The position numbers and the translations under genes are program-made. The notes below the pieces were generated by a model, which was not told the origin of the DNA, ran no database searches, and saw nothing but the letters and a program-made list of their open reading frames with translations. Shown piece after piece: positions 33,765 to 43,630 of a stretch of DNA of 64,000 nt. The DNA lies in assembly GCF_000429625.1 (NCBI RefSeq), contig NZ_KE386927.1, positions 299,160-363,159 on the forward strand. The letters are read 5' to 3'. Within the stretch, counting starts at the first letter, position 1; each line of letters begins with the position of its first letter. The stretch is from Azospirillum halopraeferens DSM 3675 (GTDB lineage Bacteria > Pseudomonadota > Alphaproteobacteria > Azospirillales > Azospirillaceae).

Positions 33765-35081
33765 TCACCGCCGGGCGAACACCCCCACCAGTTCCAGGTG
33801 GGCCGACCATAGGAACTGGTCGACGGGATAAACGCGGCGCAACGCGTAACCGCCGTCGGCCAGCGTGCGGGCGTCGCGGGCAAAGGTGGCGGGGTTGCAG
33901 GACACCGCCACCACCAGCGGCACCTTGCCGGCCGCCAGCTCCGCCGCCTGGGCGGCGGCGCCGGCCCGCGGCGGGTCGAAGACGACCGCGTCGAAACGGG
34001 CCAGCTCTTTCGCCGTGAGGGGGTTTGCGAAGAGGTCGCGGCGCTCCGTCGTCAGCCGCAGGCCGCCGGCCGCGCGGGCCAGCGCCGCCACCGCCGCCCC
34101 GTCGCCCTCCACGGCGTGGACGGAAGATCGTTGCGCCAGCGGAATGGCGAAGGTGCCGATCCCGGCGAAGAGGTCGGCGACCCGTCGCGCGCCGTCGCCC
34201 ACGGCGTCCAGGACGGCGGCGGTGAGGGCCGCCTCGCCGGCGGCGCTCGCCTGCAGGAAGCCGCCGGGGGGCGGCACCACGGGCACGCCGGCGAAGCGCA
34301 CGGTGACGGGGCGGAGGTGGGCCACCGGTTCGGGTACGCCGCGGTCGTCGGGCTGCCAGGACAGGCGGGCGATGCCGTGCTCGGCGCCCAACGCCGTCAA
34401 ACGCTCCCGCGCCGCGCGGGCCAGGCGGCGCGGCCCGACCAGCAGCAGGTCGATGCCGCCCTCCGGGTCGGCCGCCACCACGTCGCAGGCGCCGCCGTCG
34501 GGCAGCACCGCCGCCAGCGCGGCCCGCAAGGGCGGCAGCAGTGCCGCCAGCCGCGGCGCCAGCACCGGGCACACCTCCAGGTCCACCAGCCGGTGGCTCG
34601 CCCGCTCGTTGAAGCCCAGCCACACCCGCTTGCCGCGCTTCAGCGCCGCGAAGCGGGCGCGGCGCCGGCCGCCGGGGGCGGTGCGGGCCAGCGGCGCCAC
34701 CGGCACCCCTTCCAGCCCGGCGCGGGCCAGCGCGGCGTGCACCGCCTCCAGCTTCCACGCGGCGTAGGCGGCGTCGTCCAGGTGCTGAAGGGTGCAGCCG
34801 CCGCAGGTGCCGAAATGGCGGCAGGCGGGCGTGCCGCGGCCGGGGCCGGGTTCCAGCACCTCCAGCAGCTCGGCGCGCACGCCGTCGCCCCGGGACTCGC
34901 CGGGGCGCACCCGCACGCGGTCGCCGGGCACCGTCAGCGGCACGAACAGGCGGGTGCCGTCCAACTCCGCCAGCCCGTCGCCGCGGGCGCCGACCGCGCC
35001 GATCGTCACCTCCACCGCCCGCTCCGCCGCCACCCGATCCGCCGCCACCCGATCCGGCGGTGGGCGCTTCGCCGGCCTCAC
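33765..35081 (-). CDS. rlmD: 23S rRNA (uracil-5-)-methyltransferase, RlmD/RumA family
   Basis: 438 aa. TRAM domain (VEVTIGAVGARGDGLAELDGTRLFVPLTVPGDRV). The [4Fe-4S] cysteines are in CRHFGTCGGCTLQHL plus a distal Cys in LEVCPVL. The SAM site is VADLFAGIGTFAIPLA, with the family VVFDPPRAGA motif and the nucleophile loop VAVSCNPATFARD. The GTG start at 35081 overlaps the upstream multicopper oxidase stop (GTGA). The first 16 codons include a 15-bp tandem duplication giving DRVAADRVAAE. Confidence 0.9.
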   Translation of the reverse strand: MRPAKRPPPDRVAADRVAAERAVEVTIGAVGARGDGLAELDGTRLFVPLTVPGDRVRVRPGESRGDGVRAELLEVLEPGPGRGTPACRHFGTCGGCTLQHLDDAAYAAWKLEAVHAALARAGLEGVPVAPLARTAPGGRRRARFAALKRGKRVWLGFNERASHRLVDLEVCPVLAPRLAALLPPLRAALAAVLPDGGACDVVAADPEGGIDLLLVGPRRLARAARERLTALGAEHGIARLSWQPDDRGVPEPVAHLRPVTVRFAGVPVVPPPGGFLQASAAGEAALTAAVLDAVGDGARRVADLFAGIGTFAIPLAQRSSVHAVEGDGAAVAALARAAGGLRLTTERRDLFANPLTAKELARFDAVVFDPPRAGAAAQAAELAAGKVPLVVAVSCNPATFARDARTLADGGYALRRVYPVDQFLWSAHLELVGVFARR

Positions 35082-36496
35082 GCGACCCTCAGCACGGCCA
35101 TCATGCCGAACTCCTGGTGATCCAGCACATGGCAGTGCAGCATCCAGTCGCCGGGCTCCTCGGCGACGAAGGCGATCTCCACCGCCTCGCGGGGGGCCAG
35201 CAGGACGGTGTCCCGCCATTCCTCCCGCGGCGACGGGGCGCCGTTGCGCGTGAGAATGCGGAACGGAAAGCCGTGCAGGTGCATGGGGTGCCACCAGGCG
35301 GTGTCGTTGACGAAGCCCATGCGCACCGTTTGGCCGCGTTTGACGGTGATGAGCGGCGGCCCCGCGTGGGCCGCGTGGCCCATGGGGGCGGTGCCGTTGA
35401 GCGTCCAGAACGGGCCGGCCGGCGTCATCGCCATGCCGTCGGGCAGGCGGCCCATGGCGCCGCCCTCGATCACCACGTCGTGGCGCACCGCGCCGGCCAG
35501 GTCGAGGGGCGGCAGCGGGTTGGCCGGCAGGACGACGGGGGTGTCCGAGGGCGACCGGCGCACCGGCGCGTCGGAGCCGTAGACCAGCGACGTCAGGCGG
35601 TAGGTCTGGCGCGGGTGGAAGGAATCGACCACGTCGAACCGCTCCCCCGGCGCTCCCGTGAGGTCGAGCATCAGATCGGCGCGCTGGCCGGGCCCCAGCA
35701 CCACCCGGTCGCCGTCGGGGGCGTGGGGGGGCACGGGGTGGCCGTCCAGGGCGATCACCTGCGGTGCGTGGCCGCGGAACTCCAGCGCGAAGACGCGGGC
35801 GCCGGCAAGGTTGGCCAGGCGCAGGCGCAGCCGCTCCCCGGCGCGCACCGGCACGGCATCGACGATGGCGCCGTTCAGCGTCACCGTGTTGCCCAGCCGC
35901 CCGGCGTGGCTGGCGTCCATGGGGTGGCCGAAACCGTCGTCGACGGCGGCCTCGCGGGTCAGGCGCCAGTCGCTCAGCGCCCACACCAGATCACGGTCGA
36001 CGGGGACGGGCTCGCGCTCCTTCACCACCAGCACGCCGGCCAGGCCGCGGCCCACCTGCTGCGCGCTGTTGGCGTGCGGGTGGTACCAGAAGGTGCCGGC
36101 GTCCTTCAGCGTGAAGGCGTAGGTGAAGCGACCGCCGGGCGGCACCGGCGGCTGGCTGAGGTGCGGCACCCCGTCCATGGCGACGGGCACGCGCAGGCCG
36201 TGCCAGTGCACCGTCGTCTCCTCGGCCAGCGCGTTGGTGAAGGCGATGCGCGCGGTGTCCCCCTGGCGCCAGCGCAGCACCGGCCCCGGCACCGTGCCGT
36301 TGTAGGCCCACACGGTGGTCTGCGGGTGCGGCGGCCCGACCAGCGACACCCGCGCCGGCCCGGCGGTGAGCGCCACCGCCCCGTCCGCCGCGGCAACCGC
36401 CCCGGCCGCGCGCGGCAGCAGCGCCGCCCCGGCCAGCCCCGCGGCGGCGGCCAGCACGGCGCGGCGGCCGGGACGGAACGGGGGTGGTGCGGTCAT
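35078..36496 (-). CDS. Multicopper oxidase, Tat-exported
   Basis: 472 aa with a twin-arginine signal (RPGRRAVLAAAAGLAGAALLP). The copper sites are complete: HWHG, WYHPHANS, HPMHLHG and HCHVLDHQEFGMM, the last with an axial Met at the type 1 site. Three cupredoxin domains. A Met-containing loop (GGAMGRLPDGMAMTPAGPF) precedes the last domain. It probably oxidises Cu(I), phenols or metal ions in the periplasm; the substrate is not deducible. ATG 36496 is taken; TTG 36520 would extend into non-signal sequence. Coupled by overlap to the RlmD gene. Confidence 0.92.
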   Translation of the reverse strand: MTAPPPFRPGRRAVLAAAAGLAGAALLPRAAGAVAAADGAVALTAGPARVSLVGPPHPQTTVWAYNGTVPGPVLRWRQGDTARIAFTNALAEETTVHWHGLRVPVAMDGVPHLSQPPVPPGGRFTYAFTLKDAGTFWYHPHANSAQQVGRGLAGVLVVKEREPVPVDRDLVWALSDWRLTREAAVDDGFGHPMDASHAGRLGNTVTLNGAIVDAVPVRAGERLRLRLANLAGARVFALEFRGHAPQVIALDGHPVPPHAPDGDRVVLGPGQRADLMLDLTGAPGERFDVVDSFHPRQTYRLTSLVYGSDAPVRRSPSDTPVVLPANPLPPLDLAGAVRHDVVIEGGAMGRLPDGMAMTPAGPFWTLNGTAPMGHAAHAGPPLITVKRGQTVRMGFVNDTAWWHPMHLHGFPFRILTRNGAPSPREEWRDTVLLAPREAVEIAFVAEEPGDWMLHCHVLDHQEFGMMAVLRVA

Positions 36497-36583
36497 TGGT
36501 CTGATCCCATCAACTAGCACCGTAACGTATCGCGCATCCGGTGCCGCGCCAAGCTGCGGAGTCCGCGCGATGGCGCCCCCTTC

Positions 36584-37000
36584 CTACCCCATGTGCTCCG
36601 CCAGCCGGCTGCGGACCTCTCCGGGGACGGGGACGGGGCGATGGGTGTGGCGGTCGACGATGACCGAGACGGCTTCCTGGGTGGCGATCAGCCGGTCGCC
36701 GTGGAAGATGGCGGAGCCCAGCGTCGCCGAGGTGTTGCCCAGCCGCAGCGCCCGCATGCCCACGCGCACGGTGGCGGGGTAGAGCAACTCCGCCTTGAAC
36801 TCCGTGACCAGGCGGGCGACCACCACGGTCCAGGGCAGGTCGGAGGCGAACGCCTCGCCCAGGAAGGCGACGCGGCCCTGCTCGAAATAGACGCCGAGCG
36901 TGTTGTTGTTGACGTGGCCCAGCGCGTCCAGGTCGGCGAAGCGCACGCGCTCCTCGATCCAGAATCGGTAGCCGGCGGGATCGGTCAGGTCGATGCTCAT
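36584..37000 (-). CDS. Acyl-CoA thioesterase (hot-dog fold, 4HBT type)
   Basis: 138 aa, the normal length for one hot-dog domain. It has the 4HBT signature VRFADLDALGHVNNNTLGVYFEQGRVAFL with the Asp and His-Val-Asn-Asn stretch. Strands follow: TVVVARLVTEFKAELLYPATV and IFHGDRLIATQEAVSVIVD. YbgC/FadM-like enzymes hydrolyse acyl-CoAs; the specific chain is unknown. Monocistronic between the oxidase and the divergent small acidic gene. Confidence 0.9.
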   Translation of the reverse strand: MSIDLTDPAGYRFWIEERVRFADLDALGHVNNNTLGVYFEQGRVAFLGEAFASDLPWTVVVARLVTEFKAELLYPATVRVGMRALRLGNTSATLGSAIFHGDRLIATQEAVSVIVDRHTHRPVPVPGEVRSRLAEHMG

Positions 37001-37169
37001 GCGGGGAACGGTCCATACGGGTGCGACGCCCCGAAGGTGCTACGCCGTGGCGCCGGAGGCAAGCCGGGCGCGGGTCTGCCATCGGTGGCGCCCCCTTAGA
37101 ATTCGTGCGGGACGGCGGCGGACGTGATGGTATAGGAGGGGTGTCCCCCACACGCGACGGACCGACCCG

Positions 37170-37409
37170 ATGAGCAACGACAGCAACCAGACCGCCGAAG
37201 CCCTCTTCGAGAAGGCGCTGAGCATCGCCGAGAAGCACCTGGAGAAGGCCGTGGAAGAAGGCGGCGCGCTGGGCCCCTACGTGGCCGTGGCGATGATCGA
37301 GGCGGCCGTGAACTCGGCGGTCGAGGAGACCAGCCACGAGGACGTCATCGACATGCTGCGCGACCTCGCCGCCCAGATCGAGGCCGACGCGGACGCCGAC
37401 GAGGACTAA
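37170..37409 (+). CDS. Small acidic helical protein of unknown function
   Basis: 79 aa from ATG 37170 (MSNDSNQTAEALFEKALSIAEKHLEKAVEEGG). It is a soluble two-helix protein, with a mid helix (PYVAVAMIEAAVNSAVEETSHEDVIDMLRDLAAQIE) and an Asp/Glu tail ADADADED. The stop codon is followed at once by the 4 x 16-bp repeat array. No family recognised; codon use and charge pattern are gene-like. Confidence 0.72.
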   Translation: MSNDSNQTAEALFEKALSIAEKHLEKAVEEGGALGPYVAVAMIEAAVNSAVEETSHEDVIDMLRDLAAQIEADADADED

Positions 37410-37473
37410 CCGGGAGAAAGACCGGCCGGGAGAAAGACCGGCCGGGAGAAAGACCGGCCGGGAGAAAGACCGG
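37410..37473. repeat. Tandem repeat, four exact copies of a 16-bp unit
   Basis: The unit CCGGGAGAAAGACCGG repeats perfectly at 37410-37425, 37426-37441, 37442-37457 and 37458-37473. Each unit starts and ends with CCGG, so units can fold as short hairpins or pair with each other. The array exactly fills the space between two convergent stop codons (37409 and 37478) and may act as a bidirectional terminator or a variable-number locus. Confidence 0.95.
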
Positions 37474-37477
37474 CCCG

Positions 37478-38362
37478 TCAGGCGCGGGCCGGCACCCGCG
37501 CCGCCGCCGGGACGGGGGCGCCGTCGCCGGACGCCTCCTCCCGCTCCGCACGGGCCTGTTCGGCGAGCGCGCGCCGGGCGTCGCGCCGGCGCAGCACCTC
37601 GTAGGTCACCGCCCCGGCGATGGTCAGCGCGATCAGGATCAGCGACAGGGCGTTGACCGCCGGCGTCAGGCCGGTGCGCACCTTGCTGGCGATGTAGACC
37701 GTCAGCGTCGTGTCCAGCCCGCGCACGAACAGCGTGGTGTTGTAGTTCTCGAAGCTCTGCAGGAAGGCGATGAAGGCGGCCGACAGCACCGCCGGCATCA
37801 GGAACGGCAGGGTGATCCGCCGGAACACCTGCAGGTGCGTCGCCCCCAGGTCCAGCGCCGCCTCCTCCAGCGTCGGGTCGAACCGCTGGAGTCGCGCCAG
37901 GAACAGCAGCATGGCGTAGGCGGCGATGAAGCTGGACTGGGCGATCACCGTCAGGACGATGCCGCCCGACAGGTCGAACCAGGTGCGCCAGAAGATCAGG
38001 GTGGAGATGCCGATGATGACGCCGGGCGTCAGCAGCGGCGACACCATCAGGGCGTAGAGGAACGTCCGCGCCCGGCTGTGCAGCCGGTCCAGCAGCAGCG
38101 CCGCGGCCAGCCCCGTGGGCACCGCCACCGCGATCACCCCGGCCGCCACCACCAGCGAGGTGCCCAGGGCCTGCCACATCCGGTGGTCCTCGTACAGCAC
38201 CCGGAACCAGTCCAGCGTGAACCCCAGCCACGGCGTCACCGTGGGGAAGCGGCTGGTGTTGAAGGTGGCCGCCGCCATGATCCCCAGGGGGATGAACAGG
38301 TAACCGAAGAACAGCACCAGATAGACGGTCACCAGCAGGCGGCGGAATCGCTCGGCGGTCAT
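37478..38362 (-). CDS. potC: Polyamine-type ABC transporter permease (PotC/PotI-like)
   Basis: 294-aa inner-membrane permease. About six spans start with LVTVYLVLFFGYLFIPLGIMAAATFN. The N-terminal pattern and the loop LEEAALDLGATHLQVFRRITLPFLMPAVLSA (EAA motif) are typical of the PotC/PotI group. A hydrophilic tail of about 40 residues rich in Arg/Ala/Glu extends past the last helix. Fourth gene of the D-A-B-C operon, 16 nt after potB. Polyamine specificity is inferred from family. Confidence 0.92.
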   Translation of the reverse strand: MTAERFRRLLVTVYLVLFFGYLFIPLGIMAAATFNTSRFPTVTPWLGFTLDWFRVLYEDHRMWQALGTSLVVAAGVIAVAVPTGLAAALLLDRLHSRARTFLYALMVSPLLTPGVIIGISTLIFWRTWFDLSGGIVLTVIAQSSFIAAYAMLLFLARLQRFDPTLEEAALDLGATHLQVFRRITLPFLMPAVLSAAFIAFLQSFENYNTTLFVRGLDTTLTVYIASKVRTGLTPAVNALSLILIALTIAGAVTYEVLRRRDARRALAEQARAEREEASGDGAPVPAAARVPARA

Positions 38363-38378
38363 GGTCCGCGGCCCTCCC

Positions 38379-39260
38379 CTACTTCGCGATGTCGGTCAGG
38401 CCGACCCGGAACAGGCGCATCATCAGCAGGATGAAGCCGATGCACAGGACCAGCAGGATGAAGGCGTAGGCCGCCCCCTGGTTCCAGTTGCCGCCCTCGA
38501 AGAACCAGTTGTAGATGACCTCGGTGAACCAGCGGCTCTGCGGCCCGCCCAGCAGCAGCGGTACGGCGTAGCTGCCCGCCGCCAGCATGAAGGTCATGAT
38601 GCAGCCCACGGCGATGCCCGGCCGGGCGTGGGGCAGCACGATGCGCCAATGGATGCGCAGCCACCCCGCCCCCAGGTCGCGCGCCGCCTCGATCTGGTGG
38701 CGGTCCAGGGATTCGATGGCGTTGTAGACCGGGAACACCATGAACAGGATGTAGGCGTAGACCATGCCCAGGATGACGCTGCCGTCGCCCTGGAAGCGCA
38801 CCGGGGCGTCCAGGATGCCGATGCCCACCAGCAGGTTGTTCAGCGGGCCGCTGTAGGCCAGGATGATGTACCACGCGAAGGTGCGCAGGATCTCGTTGAT
38901 CCAGAACGGGATCACCAGCAGCATCATGAAGGTCGGCAGCCGCCTTTTGGGCGCCACCTGCGCCAGGTAGAAGGCCATGGGGTAGCAGACGGCCAGCGTC
39001 ACGGCGGTGACCAGCGCGCTGGCCCAGATGGTCTTGACGAAGATCCCCAGGTGGATCGTGTTGGTCCACAGGGTCATGTAGTTGGCGAGCGTGTAGACGT
39101 CCTCCGGCCCGCCGACCCGGGAGGGCGGCAGCATCGGCCGCAGCGAGAAGTCGATCATCAGGATCTGCGGCAGGACGACCAGCATCACCACCCACAGGGC
39201 CACCACCAGCACGATGAAGCCGGTCAGCACCGGGCCGTAACGGTGCAGGACCCCGGTCAT
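38379..39260 (-). CDS. potB: Polyamine-type ABC transporter permease (PotB/PotH-like)
   Basis: 293-aa permease (MTGVLHRYGPVLTGFIVLVVALWVVMLVVLPQILMIDFSL) with about six spans. The EAA loop is IEAARDLGAGWLRIHWRIVLPHARPGIAVG, and WINEILRTFAWYIILA is a PotB-group segment. It lies between the ATPase (21-nt gap) and potC (16-nt gap), pairing with PotC as the transmembrane channel. Confidence 0.92.
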   Translation of the reverse strand: MTGVLHRYGPVLTGFIVLVVALWVVMLVVLPQILMIDFSLRPMLPPSRVGGPEDVYTLANYMTLWTNTIHLGIFVKTIWASALVTAVTLAVCYPMAFYLAQVAPKRRLPTFMMLLVIPFWINEILRTFAWYIILAYSGPLNNLLVGIGILDAPVRFQGDGSVILGMVYAYILFMVFPVYNAIESLDRHQIEAARDLGAGWLRIHWRIVLPHARPGIAVGCIMTFMLAAGSYAVPLLLGGPQSRWFTEVIYNWFFEGGNWNQGAAYAFILLVLCIGFILLMMRLFRVGLTDIAK

Positions 39261-39281
39261 GGGCGAAGCTCCCTTCCCATC

Positions 39282-40364
<1,083 letters not shown>

Positions 40365-40442
40365 GCGGTTTTCGTCTCTCTCTCCCGCGTTCGGAACGGG
40401 CCGCCCGTCCCCGGCCGGTGGGGACGGGCGTCACCCCATGCG

Positions 40443-41612
40443 TCAGGCCGCGAGGAAGCGGTCCTGATACTCGTTGCGGATGGAGACGTACCAGGCCTCC
40501 TGGATCGGCCACCACCACAGCTTCTGCAGGGCGTCGCCGGGGTAGGCCTCGGCGAAGAACGCCTTGTTGAGGTCGGACAGGTGCGCTTCGGCCCCCACGG
40601 TGGTGGAGTTGATGCCGGTGGCGTTGGAGTACATGGCGCCCGCTTCCGGCGTGTAGAACCAGTTGATCCAGGCGTAGGCTTGCTCCGGGTTCTGCGCCCG
40701 GGCGGGGATGGCGAAGCCCTCCATCCAGGCCAGTGCCCCTTCCTTCGGGGCGATGTAACCGACCGGCAGCTCCTCCTTGCGCAGGGCGACGGCCGAGGAA
40801 TCCCAGGTCTGGCCGATGACGCAGCCGTTGGTGCGGAAGGCGCCCTGCGCCTCGTTCTCGTTGGACCAGAACTGGCCGATGGCCTTCTTGTTCTCCACCG
40901 CGACCTTGAGGATGGCGTCGAAGTTGGCGCGGGCCTTGGCCTCGTCGCGGAACTGTTCGAGCAGCGGGTGCGGCAGCCGCCCCTCGCTCTCCAGCCACAG
41001 GCCGATGCCGATCAGCGAGGAGTGGCCGCGCACCGTCACCTTGCCGGCGTGTTGCGGCGCCCACAGGTCGCCGTAGCCGGCGGTGCCGTAGACCAGCGGC
41101 GCCTGCTGCCTGTGGAAGGCCAGCGCCTCGGTGCCCCAATCGGCGGGGGCCAGGTAGCGCTTGCCGCCGACCACGCCGCCCATGGCGGCGGAGCCGGTGT
41201 AGGCCGACTTCAGGCAGCCGTCCCAGTTGATCTTGCCCTCGTCCAGGGGCTGCACCAGCTCCGCCTCGACGTAGTTGGGCACGCGGTCGACGGTGGGGTG
41301 GATGATGTCGAAGCCCGCCCCGCCGGTGGCGCGGAGCTGGTTGAGCAGCTCGTCGTTGGTGCCGTATTCGGTCAGCACCGGCCGGATGCCCGTTTTGGCC
41401 TGGAAGTCGCGGAGCATGTCCTGCCCGATGTAGCCGGCCCAGGAGAAGATGCGCACGGTGCCTTCGGCGGCGCGGCCCTCGCGCAGGATCCATGGGCCGG
41501 TGGCGGTCACGGCGCCGGCGGCGGCGGCGCTGCGCAGCAGGACGCGGCGGGTGAAGCTCCTGGCGGCGCGCCGGGTTTCGGCGCTCGCGGTCTGGTCCAC
41601 GCTCTTGGTCAT
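40443..41612 (-). CDS. potD: Polyamine-type substrate-binding protein (PotD/PotF-like)
   Basis: 389-aa periplasmic receptor with a twin-arginine-like signal (RRAARSFTRRVLLRSAAAAGAVTATGPWIL). Mature start VRIFSWAGYIGQDMLRDFQAKTGIRPVLTEYGTNDELLNQLRATGG, the classic PotD opening, then APADWGTEALAFHR and PAEWMEGFAIPARAQNPEQAYAWINWFYTPE-like text. First gene of the operon, 78 nt before the ATPase. ATG 41612 chosen. The ligand may be spermidine, putrescine or a related amine. Confidence 0.93.
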   Translation of the reverse strand: MTKSVDQTASAETRRAARSFTRRVLLRSAAAAGAVTATGPWILREGRAAEGTVRIFSWAGYIGQDMLRDFQAKTGIRPVLTEYGTNDELLNQLRATGGAGFDIIHPTVDRVPNYVEAELVQPLDEGKINWDGCLKSAYTGSAAMGGVVGGKRYLAPADWGTEALAFHRQQAPLVYGTAGYGDLWAPQHAGKVTVRGHSSLIGIGLWLESEGRLPHPLLEQFRDEAKARANFDAILKVAVENKKAIGQFWSNENEAQGAFRTNGCVIGQTWDSSAVALRKEELPVGYIAPKEGALAWMEGFAIPARAQNPEQAYAWINWFYTPEAGAMYSNATGINSTTVGAEAHLSDLNKAFFAEAYPGDALQKLWWWPIQEAWYVSIRNEYQDRFLAA

Positions 41613-41812
41613 GACGCGGTCTCTCCCTGTGATCGGTACGGCCGCCCGGGATGCCCCGGATGCGGCGCCGGCCGGACTATGCCCGAAGCCATCGTGCACC
41701 GGCAATTTTGCGGAATGGAAGGGCGAAAAACTTCATATTTCCGTCACCCCGCCGGAAAGCGCCCGGCGACGGCCCCCTTGGAACCCACCGGGCGCGGTGG
41801 CATACTCCGCCC

Positions 41813-42361
41813 ATGTCCGAGGCGGCGCGCACCTATATGACGGTCGACGAGTTCCTCCTGTGGGAGGACGGGACCGACACGCGCTATGAGCTGATCGGTG
41901 GCGAGCCGGTGGCCATGGCACCGCCGGCGGATGCGCACGCGCTCCTGGCCGGCGCCATAACCGTTGAGATCGGCCGGCGCCTGAAGCCGCCCTGCCGGGT
42001 GCGGGTGGAGGCGGGCATCCGGATTCCCCACCGCAACGACATGTGGTTTCAGGCCGACGTCGCCGTCGGCTGCGGGCCGGCCTCCGGCCGCCCCGGCACG
42101 GCGGAACCGCGCGTGGTGGTGGAGGTGCTGTCGCCATCCACCGAATCGGACGACCGCACGGTGAAGCTGCCGCTCTACCGCACGGTGCCGTCGATCCGCG
42201 AGATTCTGCTGATCTCCGCCCGCGAACGCCGGGCCGAGCTGTGGCACCGCACCGGCGGCGCCTGGCTGGTGGAGGAGATCGACGGGGCCGGCACGCTCAC
42301 GCTCGCCTCCGTCGACGTGAGCATCCCTATGGAGGCCCTGTACGAGGGCCTCCCCCGGTGA
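41813..42361 (+). CDS. Uma2-family protein (DUF820, restriction-endonuclease-like fold)
   Basis: 182 aa. The N-terminal TYMTVDEFLLWEDGTDTRYELIGGEPVAMAPP and the core WFQADVAVGCGP ... EPRVVVEVLSPSTESDDRTVKLPLYRTVPSIREILLI are the Uma2 signature. The D and E-V-L residues match the PD-(D/E)XK catalytic frame. These proteins are common in bacterial genomes, often in large paralogous families, and their biological role is unclear. A single isolated copy here. Confidence 0.88.
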   Translation: MSEAARTYMTVDEFLLWEDGTDTRYELIGGEPVAMAPPADAHALLAGAITVEIGRRLKPPCRVRVEAGIRIPHRNDMWFQADVAVGCGPASGRPGTAEPRVVVEVLSPSTESDDRTVKLPLYRTVPSIREILLISARERRAELWHRTGGAWLVEEIDGAGTLTLASVDVSIPMEALYEGLPR

Positions 42362-42386
42362 TCCCCTCCCGCCTCCGGCGGGGGAT
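42361..42386. terminator. Hairpin between convergent genes
   Basis: CCCGCC (42368-42373), loop TCC, GGCGGG (42377-42382), extended by ATCC/GGAT (42361-42364 with 42383-42386) across a bulge. It sits between the Uma2 stop (42361) and the dehydrogenase stop (42407). There is no T-run, so termination is uncertain. Confidence 0.4.
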
Positions 42387-42406
42387 GGCCGATCGGGCGC
42401 CTGACG

Positions 42407-43396
42407 CTACAGCAGACCCTCGATCACCCGGTCGGGCGGGGTGTGGCCGTCGACGAAGGTCTTGATGTTGATGATGACCTTCTCGCCCATGTCGATGCGG
42501 CCCTCGATGGTGGCCGAGCCCATGTGCGGCAGCAGCACCACGTTGTCGAGGCGCAGCAGCTTGGGGTTCACCGCCGGCTCGTGCTCGAACACGTCCAGGC
42601 CGGCGCCGGCGATCTCGCCCTTGGACAGCATGCGGGTCAGCGCCGCCTCGTCGATCACCTCGCCGCGCGAGGTGTTGACGATGTAGCAGTGCGGGCGCAG
42701 CAGCTTCAGGCGGCGTTCCGACAGCAGGTGGTAGGTGGCCGGCGTGTGCGGGCAGTTGATGGAGACCGCGTCCATGCGCGCCAGCATCTGGTCCAGGCTG
42801 TTCCAGTAGGTGGCTTCCAGCTCCGCCTCGATGTCGGGGTGGACGCGGCGGCGGTTGTGGTAGTGGATGGACATGCCGAAGGCGCGGGCGCGCCGCGCCA
42901 CCGCCTGGCCGATGCGGCCCATGCCCAGGATGCCCAGGCGCTTGCCCCAGATGCGGTGGCCCAGCATGGTCGTCGGCCCCCAGCCCTTCCACTGGCCGGA
43001 CCGCACCAGCCGCTCCCCTTCGGTCACCCGGCGGGCGACGGCGAGGATCAGGGCCATGGTCATGTCGGCGGTGTCCTCGGTCAGGACGCCGGGGGTGTTG
43101 GTGACGGTGATGCCGCGCTCACGCGCCGCCTTGTGGTCGATGTGGTCGACGCCGGTGCCGAACGAGGCGATGAGGCGCAGCTGCGGGCCGGCCGCCGCGA
43201 TCACCTCGGCGTCGATGCGGTCGGTGACCGTGGGCACGAACACGTCGGCCGCGCCGACCGCCTCGATGAGCTGCTCCCGCGTCAGCGGTTCGTCGTCCGG
43301 GTTCAGCCGGGTGTCGAACAGCTCCATCATCCGCGTTTCGATGACGTCCGGCAGCTTGCGGGTGACGATGACCAGCGGCTTCTTCTTGTCGGGCAT
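42407..43396 (-). CDS. D-2-hydroxyacid dehydrogenase (glyoxylate/hydroxypyruvate reductase type)
   Basis: 329 aa. NAD(P)-binding motif LGILGMGRIGQAVARRARAFGMSIHYHNRR, substrate-binding IASFGTGVDHIDHKAARERGITVTNTPGVLTEDTADM, catalytic Arg in NTSRGEVIDE, Glu in FEHEPAVNP and His in LPHMGSATIE. The length and HNR text in the cofactor loop fit GyaR/GhrB-type enzymes that use NADPH. ATG 43396 is taken; upstream extension lacks homology. Monocistronic. Confidence 0.92.
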   Translation of the reverse strand: MPDKKKPLVIVTRKLPDVIETRMMELFDTRLNPDDEPLTREQLIEAVGAADVFVPTVTDRIDAEVIAAAGPQLRLIASFGTGVDHIDHKAARERGITVTNTPGVLTEDTADMTMALILAVARRVTEGERLVRSGQWKGWGPTTMLGHRIWGKRLGILGMGRIGQAVARRARAFGMSIHYHNRRRVHPDIEAELEATYWNSLDQMLARMDAVSINCPHTPATYHLLSERRLKLLRPHCYIVNTSRGEVIDEAALTRMLSKGEIAGAGLDVFEHEPAVNPKLLRLDNVVLLPHMGSATIEGRIDMGEKVIINIKTFVDGHTPPDRVIEGLL

Positions 43397-43630
43397 GCGA
43401 CGGTGCTCCTGAAGTCCCCCCGAGGCTCCGGAATACAGGGGCGATCCGGCCCTGTCCAGAACACCTTGACCGGGCGGACCTTGCTCCGGCCGGGCGGGCC
43501 CAACTATAGTGGGGCGACCCGGCCCGGTGCCAGCCGCGCCGGGGCCCGCCCGCGGGAATGCCTGCCACGCGCCGGCCATCCCCTTGCCCGGCCGCCCTCT
43601 GCCAAGGTCGCCTCCCTGACAAGGTCACCG

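Noticed and set aside
37170-37473. CRISPR array at the 16-bp tandem repeat
   Set aside because: The units are directly adjacent without spacers and only 16 bp long, and no cas gene is near.
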